Assembly: GCA_023457615.1 (NCBI GenBank)
Contig: JAEWKY010000007.1
Span: 1-7,438, forward strand
Direction of reading: 5' to 3'
DNA length: 7,438 nucleotides
Source of the DNA: Actinomycetes bacterium
GTDB lineage: Bacteria > Actinomycetota > Actinomycetes > Actinomycetales > Microbacteriaceae
Position numbers and translations under genes: made by a program. The notes beneath the pieces are model-generated. The model searched no databases. It was not told the origin of the DNA and saw only the letters and a program-made list of their open reading frames with translations. Positions 1 to 5,305 of this stretch are shown in pieces (the stretch's first letter is position 1; the number at the start of each line of letters is the position of its first letter).

Positions 1-128
1 GCCGGCTGCTCCGGCGGCGCGGTCGGCTCGGCGGCGGATCGCCGCGGTCCGGGGTCGCCCGACTGCGGCGTGATCCCTCCGAACAGCGAGGCCAGGCCGT
101 CGCGCTCGTCGTCGTTGTTGAAACTCAC
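1..128 (-). CDS. N-terminus of an unrecognised protein (runs off the window)
   Basis: This is an open frame of 42 codons, read leftward from a GTG at 128 and cut by the window edge. The start is chosen because a strong purine-rich Shine-Dalgarno (GGGGAGGG within 131-140) precedes it by a few bases. The peptide begins MSFNNDDERDGLASLFGG, an acidic stretch followed by a short hydrophobic patch, then becomes rich in Pro, Ala, Glu and Arg, which looks disordered. No domain can be recognised in so short a piece. It lies 82 bp downstream of tyrS on the same strand. In Mycobacterium tuberculosis the genes after tyrS include uncharacterised proteins ahead of tlyA, so a conserved hypothetical gene is expected here, but I cannot name it. 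Confidence 0.7.
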   Translation of the reverse strand, partial: MSFNNDDERDGLASLFGGITPQSGDPGPRRSAAEPTAPPEQP

Positions 129-130
129 TT

Positions 131-150
131 CGCCCTCCCCCGCGAGCCTA
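131..150 (-). promoter_or_regulatory. Possible -10 box and ribosome binding site for the partial gene
   Basis: On the minus strand TAGGCT (150-145) fits the actinobacterial TANNNT -10 pattern and is followed by the Shine-Dalgarno-like GGGGAGGG before GTG at 128. Transcription would start near 138, giving a leader of about 10 nt. No convincing -35 box lies 16-18 bp upstream. Read-through from tyrS is an alternative, so the promoter part is tentative while the ribosome binding site is clear. Confidence 0.35.
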
Positions 151-210
151 GGCGACTCCGCGCCGCGCGGGGCGGACCTCCGGCTGCGGATCGCGTGGGA
201 ACGCGTGCGG

Positions 211-1500
211 TCATCGCGCGATCACCCCGGCGAGGGTCTTCTTGCCGCGCCGCAGCACGGCGAGACCCCCGGGCAGGAACCCGCCGTCGACCGTCGCGTC
301 GGCGGTCTCGATGCGCGCGTTGTTGAGGTAGACCCCGCCCTGCTCGATCGCGCGACGCGACTCCCCCAGGCTCGTCGTCAGGCCGGCATCGACGAGCAGC
401 TGCGCGACCGTCGCCCCGGAATCCGCGGTCGCGGAGGGCAGCTCGGAGATCGCCGAGCGCAGGGTCGCCTCGTCGAGGGCGCCGAGATCGCCGTTGCCGA
501 AGAGCGCATCCGCCGCCGCGAACACGGCCTCCGTCGCCGCCGCGCCGTGGACGAGCGTCGTCACCTCGCGCGCGAGCACGCGCTGCGCCTCGCGCTTGAA
601 GGGCTCGCTCGCGACGGCTGCCTCGAGGCGCTCGAGCTCCGCACGCGGCAGGAACGTGAACACCTTGAGGCGCGCGATGACGTCGGCGTCGTCGGTGTTG
701 AGCCAGAACTGGCTGAACGCGTACGGCGACGTGAGCTCGGCATCCAGCCAGACCGCGTTGCCCTCGCTCTTGCCGAACTTCGTGCCGTCGGAGTTGGTGA
801 TGAGCGGCGTGCCGATCGCGTGCACGCTCGTCGCGGCGGCCTTGTGGATGAGGTCGACGCCGCTCGTGAGGTTGCCCCACTGGTCGCTGCCGCCGGTCTG
901 CAGCACGCAGCCGTACGCGCGGTGCAGGTGGAGGTAGTCCATCCCCTGCAGCACCTGGTAGCTGAACTCGGTGTACGAGATGCCCTCGTCGGACTCGAGG
1001 CGCCGGGCGACGATGTCCTTCTTGATCATCGTGCCGACCCGGAAGTACTTGCCCACGTCGCGCAGGAGGTCGATCGCCGACATCGGCGCGGTCCAGTCGA
1101 GGTTGTTGACCATGCGGGCGGCGTTGGCCCCGTCGAACGAGAGGAAGCGCTCGACCTGCGCGCGCAGCCGGCCGACCCAGTCGGCGACGGTCTCCGGCGT
1201 GTTGAGGATGCGCTCCCCCGTCTGCCGGGGATCGCCGATGAGCCCCGTCGAGCCGCCGACGAGGCCGAGGGGTGCGTGCCCGGCGAGCTGGAGGCGGCGC
1301 ATGAGCAGGAGCTGCACGAGGTTGCCCAGATGCAGGCTCGGCGCCGTCGGATCGAAGCCGCAGTAGAACACGATCGGCGGGCCGGCGAGGAGCTTCTTCA
1401 GCTCCCCCGCGTCGGTGGAGACGTGCACGAGCCCGCGATAGACGAGCTCGTCCCAGACGTCGTCGAAGGACGGGTCATTGGCGAGCACGGTTCCGGACAC
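211..1500 (-). CDS. tyrS: Tyrosyl-tRNA synthetase (EC 6.1.1.1)
   Basis: This cytoplasmic class I synthetase activates tyrosine with ATP and charges tRNA-Tyr. Its 429 residues are a normal bacterial length. The HIGH-type motif is HLGN at 57-60 and the KMSKS-type loop is KFGKS at 241-245. By comparison with the Geobacillus stearothermophilus enzyme (offset 12), the tyrosine pocket is intact: Y46, D90, Y181, Q185, D188 and Q207, within YCGFDPTAPSLHLGN, YQVLQGMD and GGSDQWGN. An S4-like RNA-binding domain fills the C-terminus (about 366-425). GTG at 1500 is chosen as start; a second GTG four codons in (at 1488) is possible. A -10-like TACTCT ends 6 nt before the GTG, so the mRNA may be leaderless; a GAGGCGGG (1520-1513) lies 12 nt upstream, rather far for a Shine-Dalgarno. 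No room exists for a T-box leader. Confidence 0.97.
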   Translation of the reverse strand: MSGTVLANDPSFDDVWDELVYRGLVHVSTDAGELKKLLAGPPIVFYCGFDPTAPSLHLGNLVQLLLMRRLQLAGHAPLGLVGGSTGLIGDPRQTGERILNTPETVADWVGRLRAQVERFLSFDGANAARMVNNLDWTAPMSAIDLLRDVGKYFRVGTMIKKDIVARRLESDEGISYTEFSYQVLQGMDYLHLHRAYGCVLQTGGSDQWGNLTSGVDLIHKAAATSVHAIGTPLITNSDGTKFGKSEGNAVWLDAELTSPYAFSQFWLNTDDADVIARLKVFTFLPRAELERLEAAVASEPFKREAQRVLAREVTTLVHGAAATEAVFAAADALFGNGDLGALDEATLRSAISELPSATADSGATVAQLLVDAGLTTSLGESRRAIEQGGVYLNNARIETADATVDGGFLPGGLAVLRRGKKTLAGVIAR

Positions 1501-1512
1501 CGGGACAGAGTA
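1501..1512 (-). promoter_or_regulatory. Putative -10 box for leaderless tyrS transcript
   Basis: On the minus strand TACTCT (1512-1507) fits TANNNT and is separated from the tyrS GTG at 1500 by exactly 6 nt, so transcription starting 7 nt after the box would begin at the start codon. No good -35 hexamer is found at 16-18 bp spacing. An alternative is a start from the palindromic TAGGGT (minus strand 1545-1540), which would give a leader of about 30 nt that includes GAGGCGGG. Confidence 0.45.
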
Positions 1513-1520
1513 CCCGCCTC

Positions 1521-1555
1521 TCGACCCGGAGTACGCCGCACCCTAGGGTGTTCCC
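1521..1555 (+). promoter_or_regulatory. Promoter for the DUF2207 gene, leaderless geometry
   Basis: TCGACC (1521-1526, four of six matches to TTGACA) and TAGGGT (1544-1549) are separated by exactly 17 bp. The GTG at 1556 follows the -10 box by 6 nt, so the predicted transcript begins at or next to the start codon. The TAG of the -10 box is also an in-frame stop, which rules out any longer N-terminus and leaves no room for a Shine-Dalgarno. Confidence 0.65.
1539..1550. repeat. Perfect 12-bp palindrome in the tyrS/DUF2207 divergent region
   Basis: CACCCTAGGGTG reads the same on both strands. It contains the plus-strand -10 box TAGGGT and, by symmetry, an identical box on the minus strand (1545-1540). 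It could therefore be a symmetric bidirectional -10 element, an operator, or both. The symmetry is seen directly; the function is inferred. Confidence 0.5.
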
Positions 1556-3427
1556 GTGCTCCCCCGGACCCGCCTCGCCCGCGCGGCAGCCACCGCCGCC
1601 GCCCTCGTCGTCGCCGCGGGCGCCCTCCTCGCCGGGCCTGCGGCCTCCGCGACCTCGTCGGACGTGAACGACTTCGAGTTCGAGTCGATGCACGTCGACT
1701 TCACGCTCGAGCGCGGCGCCGACGGCACCTCGAACCTGCGGGCGGTCGAGACGATCGTCGCGCTGTTCCCCGAGTTCGACCAGAACCGCGGGATCGTGCG
1801 CGACATCCCGTCGCTCGAGTGGGTGGGCTCCCCCGAGACGGAGTACGTGCGCTTCGACCGTCACGTGCAGGTCGTGAGCGTCACGGACGAGGACGGCGAC
1901 GCCGTGCCCTACGAGCGGTGGGACGGCAGCGACTACGACGGCACGACGTTCGTCTCGCTCGCCCTCGGCACCGACGAGTACGTGCACGGACGCACGGTCT
2001 ACGTCATCGAGTGGGTCGCGCGCGACGTCGTGCTGCCGTTCGCCGACACGGGCGCCGACGAGTTCTACTGGGACGTCAACGGCACCGGATGGCGTCAACC
2101 GTTCGGGTCGGTGACCGCCGACATCCATCTGGGCGCGGGTCTCGCCGACGCGCTGACCGGCGGCACCGACTGCGCGTCGGGCGAGGCCGGTTCGGACGCG
2201 CCGTGCGCGCTCACCCGCACCGACGACGGCTTCCGGATGGAGGCCGGGGCGCTGTCGGCGGGCGAGAACGCGACCTTCGCGATCGGCTTCGACCTCGGCA
2301 CGTTCCGCGCCCCGGTGCCGCTCGAGCGCACGTGGCCGTTCCGCATCCTGCCGTGGGTGCTGCTCGGCATCCTCGCGGCCGCCACCGTGCTCATCGTCGT
2401 GCTGCGCCGCGTGCTGTGGAACCACCACCCGGGCCGCGGCATCATCGTGCCCGAGTACGAGGGACCGGACGAGCTCGGCGTCATGGCGGCGGCCTCGTTC
2501 GTGGGCAACCGCAAGGCGGCGCTGCCCGCCCAGCTCGTGCGGCTCGCGACGGAGGGCGTCGTGCGGCTCATCGAGAACTCGGAGGCGCCGAAGGACCGGC
2601 GGTTCGAGCTCGAGCTCGTCGAGCTCTCGAAGGCGCAGGGCCCCGACGACACGGCGGCGCGGAAGCTCTTCGACAAGAAGGCCAAGGACGGCACGAAGCT
2701 CGTGCTCGACCGGCAGGACCGCAAGCTCGGCGATCGCATCTCGACGCTCCAGTCGATCGCGGTGGGACTGCTCGCGAGTCGCGGGTATCTACGACAGGGG
2801 CCGAAGAGTCCGCTGCGGCGTCTCATCTTCTGGCCGGGGTTGGCGGTGCTGCTCGCGAGCATCGGGCTCGTCGTCTACTGCGCGGTGCGCAACGTCGGCA
2901 GCACGCTGCTCACCTGGCAGCTCATCGTCGCGATCGTCGGCGCCATCCTCGTGATGGGCTTCAGCGGACGCCCGATCCGACGCACCGAGAAGGGCGCCGC
3001 GGCGTACGACCAGCTGCTCGGCCTGCGCGACTACCTGCGGCTCGCCGAGGCCGATCGGCTGCGCGTGCTGCAGAGCCCCGAGGGCGCGGTGCGGGAGCGC
3101 GTCGACCCCGACGATCCCGCGGCCGTCGTGCGGCTCTACGAGCGGCTCCTCCCCTGGGCGATCGTGTGGGGGGTCGAGGACGAGTGGGCGAAGGTGCTCG
3201 CGGACCGCTACGACGAGACGGTGCCGCCCTCGGACTATCTCAAGTTCAGCTCCGGCCTCACGGGGATCGCGACGCTCGGCACGTCGTACGCCGCGAGCTC
3301 GTTCTCGACGACGCCCACGGCCTCCTCGTCGTCGTCCGGCTCGGGCGGCGGCAGCTTCTCGGGCGGATCGTCGGGCGGCGGGTTCTCGGGCGGCGGCGGC
3401 GGGGGCGGCGGCGGCGGCGGTCGCTGA
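1556..3427 (+). CDS. DUF2207 (YciQ-like) membrane protein with glycine-rich tail
   Basis: This 623-residue protein matches the layout of the DUF2207 family of bacterial membrane proteins, whose function is unknown. An N-terminal signal peptide (Arg-containing start, hydrophobic about 10-30, AxA-type end) leads into an exported beta-rich domain at about 36-260. That domain carries family-like motifs: NRGIVRDIP (77-85), FYWDVNGTGW (170-179), and C206 and C217, which could form a disulfide. Membrane helices follow at about 264-284, 422-444 and 451-469. Between the first two lies a soluble segment of about 130 residues, and after the third a soluble helical segment reaches about residue 560. The last 30 residues are Ser/Gly and end in a run of glycines. 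The GTG at 1556 is the only sensible start because an in-frame TAG lies 12 nt upstream and the signal peptide begins here. It stands alone, divergent from tyrS and 75 bp before satD. Family assignment is by recognisable pattern, not by search. Confidence 0.88.
   Translation: MLPRTRLARAAATAAALVVAAGALLAGPAASATSSDVNDFEFESMHVDFTLERGADGTSNLRAVETIVALFPEFDQNRGIVRDIPSLEWVGSPETEYVRFDRHVQVVSVTDEDGDAVPYERWDGSDYDGTTFVSLALGTDEYVHGRTVYVIEWVARDVVLPFADTGADEFYWDVNGTGWRQPFGSVTADIHLGAGLADALTGGTDCASGEAGSDAPCALTRTDDGFRMEAGALSAGENATFAIGFDLGTFRAPVPLERTWPFRILPWVLLGILAAATVLIVVLRRVLWNHHPGRGIIVPEYEGPDELGVMAAASFVGNRKAALPAQLVRLATEGVVRLIENSEAPKDRRFELELVELSKAQGPDDTAARKLFDKKAKDGTKLVLDRQDRKLGDRISTLQSIAVGLLASRGYLRQGPKSPLRRLIFWPGLAVLLASIGLVVYCAVRNVGSTLLTWQLIVAIVGAILVMGFSGRPIRRTEKGAAAYDQLLGLRDYLRLAEADRLRVLQSPEGAVRERVDPDDPAAVVRLYERLLPWAIVWGVEDEWAKVLADRYDETVPPSDYLKFSSGLTGIATLGTSYAASSFSTTPTASSSSSGSGGGSFSGGSSGGGFSGGGGGGGGGGGR
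3386..3421 (+). repeat. GGC-rich simple repeat encoding the polyglycine tail
   Basis: A near-uniform run of GGC codons encodes about eleven consecutive glycines at the end of the DUF2207 protein, with SGGG-type repeats just before it. Gly-rich tails are common in this family, so it is probably real coding sequence, but the DNA is prone to slippage and to sequencing or assembly error. Confidence 0.8.
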
Positions 3428-3441
3428 ACGGCTCGATCCTG

Positions 3442-3455
3442 GATTCCCTGGAATC
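3442..3455. repeat. Short inverted repeat GATTCC-CT-GGAATC
   Basis: Two perfect 6-bp arms separated by 2 bp start 14 bases after the DUF2207 stop and overlap the left end of the first TCAAG/CTTGA palindrome by two bases. It could be a weak transcription end signal for the upstream gene or part of the satD control region. It lacks a GC-rich stem and a U-tract, so calling it a terminator is not justified. Confidence 0.4.
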
Positions 3456-3471
3456 AAGTTCCAAGACTTGA
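3454..3471. promoter_or_regulatory. Operator-like palindrome 1, TCAAG-N8-CTTGA
   Basis: This site has 5-bp core arms TCAAG (3454-3458) and CTTGA (3467-3471). The symmetry extends to 8-bp arms AATCAAGT (3452-3459) and ACTTGATT (3466-3473). It overlaps the -35 hexamer of the satD promoter, where a bound dimer could block polymerase. The same arrangement recurs 28 bp downstream. A likely but unproven ligand is the helix-turn-helix of SatD itself. Confidence 0.6.
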
Positions 3472-3502
3472 TTGTCTAGATTCAAGTCTCTATCCTTGAT
3501 GC
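3468..3502 (+). promoter_or_regulatory. satD promoter, leaderless geometry
   Basis: TTGATT (3468-3473, four of six to TTGACA) and TATCCT (3491-3496) are separated by exactly 17 bp, and the ATG at 3503 follows the -10 box by 6 nt. No Shine-Dalgarno is present before the ATG, consistent with a leaderless mRNA. The segment 3436-3502 is about 42% G+C, far below its surroundings, and both promoter hexamers lie inside operator-like palindromes. Confidence 0.7.
3482..3499. promoter_or_regulatory. Operator-like palindrome 2, TCAAG-N8-CTTGA
   Basis: This second copy has TCAAG at 3482-3486 and CTTGA at 3495-3499 with the same 8-bp spacer length as copy 1. It matches copy 1 beyond the core, as TCAAGT on the left and CTTGAT on the right. 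It covers the -10 box TATCCT and ends four bases before the ATG, a classic repressor position. Confidence 0.6.
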
Positions 3503-4108
3503 ATGTACGTGCTCACCGTCGACCAGATCGACAGCCGCCACCACGCCGACCGGGTCGAGGCCGCCCTGGCCTCCCTCGCGCGACGGCACACCGGCGACCT
3601 CGTCGCCGCACCCGAGCGCACCGCGGGTGACGAGTTCCAGCTCGCGACGCGGAAGGCCGGCACGGCGCTCGAGATCGTCCTCGGCCTCGTGCGCGACGGC
3701 GCGTGGAGCGTCGGTCTCGGCGTCGGCGAGGTCGAGACCCCGCTCGGCCCGAGCGTCCGCGCGCTGAGCGGGAGCGCCTTCGTGCGCGCGCGCGAGGCCG
3801 TGACCGCCGCCAAGAAGCGTCCCGCCCGGTTCGCCCTCGTCGCCGACCCCGCGGGCACGGCGGAGCTCGACCCCCTCGTGCGGCTCGTGCTCTTCCTGCG
3901 CGAGCGCCGCACGCCCGAGGGCTGGGAGCTCGCCGACGTGCTCGAGGCCGAGCCCGAGCTCACCCTCACCGACGCCGCGGCACGGCTCGGCATCAGCGCG
4001 CAGGCCGCGAGTCAGCGCGCGCAGACCGCCGGCATCCGCCTCGATCGCGAGGCGCGCGAGGCGATCACCGCGCTCCTGGCCGACCTGGATGCGAGGATCG
4101 GGGGATGA
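3503..4108 (+). CDS. SatD-family protein with C-terminal helix-turn-helix
   Basis: This 201-residue soluble protein resembles the SatD family, named after the Streptococcus mutans satCDE acid-tolerance locus; its molecular activity is not established. The N-terminal domain (1-115) starts YVLTVDQIDSR, with acidic residues D7 and D10. It then has RTAGDEF at 39-45 and GLGVGEV at 71-77. This order resembles the palm-like core of class III nucleotidyl cyclases and GGDEF proteins, which is an inference. The C-terminus (about 153-183, LTDAAARLGISAQAASQRAQ) is a convincing DNA-binding helix-turn-helix. ATG at 3503 is chosen because the residues from the second codon are family-like and a -10 box lies 6 nt upstream. 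Its stop overlaps the next gene as ATGA, indicating translational coupling to a membrane protein. Duplicated palindromes in its promoter suggest autoregulation. Confidence 0.82.
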   Translation: MYVLTVDQIDSRHHADRVEAALASLARRHTGDLVAAPERTAGDEFQLATRKAGTALEIVLGLVRDGAWSVGLGVGEVETPLGPSVRALSGSAFVRAREAVTAAKKRPARFALVADPAGTAELDPLVRLVLFLRERRTPEGWELADVLEAEPELTLTDAAARLGISAQAASQRAQTAGIRLDREAREAITALLADLDARIGG

Positions 4109-4698
4109 TCCAGCAGTTCACCGGAACCGTCAGCTGGGCGGGAGCCCTCGTCGTCGTGCTCGCCGCCGTCGGCATCTCGGTGATCGCCATCCGGTTCCGG
4201 CAGCCCGTGCTCGCCCTGTTCGGCCTCCTGCCCGTCGGCCTCGGCATCCTCGCCCTCGTGCTGAACGTCGAGCTCGCCGAGCCGCCGGTCGTCCCCGCCC
4301 TCGTCGCCCTCGGGCTCGCCGCGCTCGGCGTCGTCGGCGGCAACCCGCTCGCGGTGTGGGTGCTCGAACGCGCGTCGAAGGGCGACGTCGACGGCGGCGA
4401 CCACGGCGGCATCCTCGTGCCCGAGGCGACCGCGACGGGAGCCCGGAGTACGACCAAGAAGCGCGAGGTGCTGCGCGGCGGCACGTGGATCGGCTACCTC
4501 GAGCGGGTCGCGATCATCGGCGCCATCGCCGTCGGCCGCTTCGAGGTCATCGCGGCGGTCATCGCGATCAAGGGCCTCGGCCGGTTCTCCGAGCTCGACA
4601 CCCCCGAGACGCGGGAGCGGTTCCTCATCGGCACCCTCGTGAGCATGATCTGGGCCGGCGCGTGCGGCACCCTCATCGTGCTCTCCGGGATGCTCTGA
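4105..4698 (+). CDS. Multi-pass membrane protein coupled to satD, function unknown
   Basis: This 197-residue protein has about five hydrophobic segments: 11-30, 34-54, 62-87, 133-155 and 173-194. They are split by a hydrophilic, charged loop at about 88-128 that contains DGGDHGG and KKREVLRGG. The last third, with GTWIGYLERVAIIGA, AIKGLGRFSEL and ERFLIGTLVS, resembles from memory the C-terminal membrane part of some DUF3307-type proteins often found next to SatD genes; that link is tentative. The ATG at 4105 overlaps the satD stop as ATGA, with GAGG at 4093-4096 placed 8 nt upstream, so this is the start even though the frame stays open further left inside satD. The two genes form an operon and probably work together at the membrane. 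The gene ends 10 bp from the convergent mpg stop. Confidence 0.8.
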   Translation: MIQQFTGTVSWAGALVVVLAAVGISVIAIRFRQPVLALFGLLPVGLGILALVLNVELAEPPVVPALVALGLAALGVVGGNPLAVWVLERASKGDVDGGDHGGILVPEATATGARSTTKKREVLRGGTWIGYLERVAIIGAIAVGRFEVIAAVIAIKGLGRFSELDTPETRERFLIGTLVSMIWAGACGTLIVLSGML

Positions 4699-4708
4699 CC
4701 TTGCGTCC

Positions 4709-5305
4709 TCAGCCGCGCTTCTTCGGCACCGACGCCTTGTAGGGCGAGACGGTCGGATCCCCCGGCAGCCAGAAGCGCCACGGGTAGTCGGCCGAGCCGC
4801 CCGGGCCCGAGACGCCGGTGCGCGGCCCGGTCGCGAACGAGGGCACGGGATGCGGCGGCAGCTCGAGCCCGAACTCCCGGCCCAGGCGGGCACCGTCGTC
4901 CGAGAGACGGAGGTCGAGAGCGACCGTGAGCCGCGCGGGGCCGCGCGCGAGGTCGGCATCCGTCTTCGACGTCACGCGCCGCGCCCGGGCGGCGTCGAGT
5001 CCCGACACGATCTCCCCCGCCCGCAGGAGCACCCCCATCGGCTCGCCCTCCCCGCCGCAGACGACGTTCGCGCACGTGTGCATGCCGTACGTGAAGTACA
5101 CGTAGAGGTGCCCCGCGGGGCCGAACATCGTCGCGTTGCGCCGCGTCGGCCCGCGGAACGCGTGCGACCCCGGGTCCTCGCCGCCGAGGTAGGCCTCCAC
5201 CTCGGTGATCCGCAGGCTCGCGCCGCGCCCGTGCAGCACCGCCCCGAGCAGGAGGGGCGCGACCTCGACCGACGGCCGGCCGAGGGTCTCGAGGAGCGAG
5301 CTCAG
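4709..5305 (-). CDS. mpg: 3-methyladenine DNA glycosylase, AAG/Mpg family (EC 3.2.2.-)
   Basis: This monofunctional base-excision repair enzyme cleaves the N-glycosidic bond of alkylated purines such as 3-methyladenine. With a CTG start at 5305 it has 198 residues, normal for bacterial members. Comparison with human AAG places the general base at E37 (human E125), with Y39 (Y127), H48 (H136), Y70 (Y159), N80 (N169) and R95 (R182) in RITEVEAYLGGED, HLYVYFTYGMHTCAN and VLLRAG. All key residues are present. The conserved domain begins by residue 13, and no in-frame ATG, GTG or TTG lies near its N-terminus. The best start is therefore CTG, which overlaps the argH stop as CTGA and follows GGGGA (5317-5313) by 7 nt. 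The frame stays open far upstream, but inside argH in an Arg-rich composition typical of a shadow. It is co-transcribed and translationally coupled with argH. Confidence 0.93.
   Translation of the reverse strand: MSSLLETLGRPSVEVAPLLLGAVLHGRGASLRITEVEAYLGGEDPGSHAFRGPTRRNATMFGPAGHLYVYFTYGMHTCANVVCGGEGEPMGVLLRAGEIVSGLDAARARRVTSKTDADLARGPARLTVALDLRLSDDGARLGREFGLELPPHPVPSFATGPRTGVSGPGGSADYPWRFWLPGDPTVSPYKASVPKKRG

Noticed and set aside
1501..1555. T-box or other leader control of tyrS
   Set aside because: The space upstream is at most 55 bp and is shared with a divergent promoter, far too short for a T-box.
1475..2428. Minus-strand frame opposite the DUF2207 gene
   Set aside because: It is antisense to the signal peptide and DUF2207 domain, overlaps the tyrS start, and has composition typical of a shadow.
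70..3471. A 1133-codon open frame on the plus strand
   Set aside because: It runs antisense through tyrS and out of frame through the DUF2207 gene, is full of Arg and Ala, and has no domain. It is a high-GC shadow of two well-supported genes.
3452..3473. Intrinsic terminator formed by AATCAAGT/ACTTGATT
   Set aside because: The stem is AT-rich and no U-tract follows. The second copy of the same half-sites on the downstream promoter fits an operator better.
3703..4104. N-terminal extension of the satD-coupled membrane protein inside satD
   Set aside because: The extension is Arg-rich shadow sequence. The ATGA overlap with a Shine-Dalgarno at 4105 gives a normal start right before the first membrane helix.
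4699..4708. Bidirectional terminator between the convergent genes
   Set aside because: Only 10 bp separate the two stop codons, and no inverted repeat spans them.
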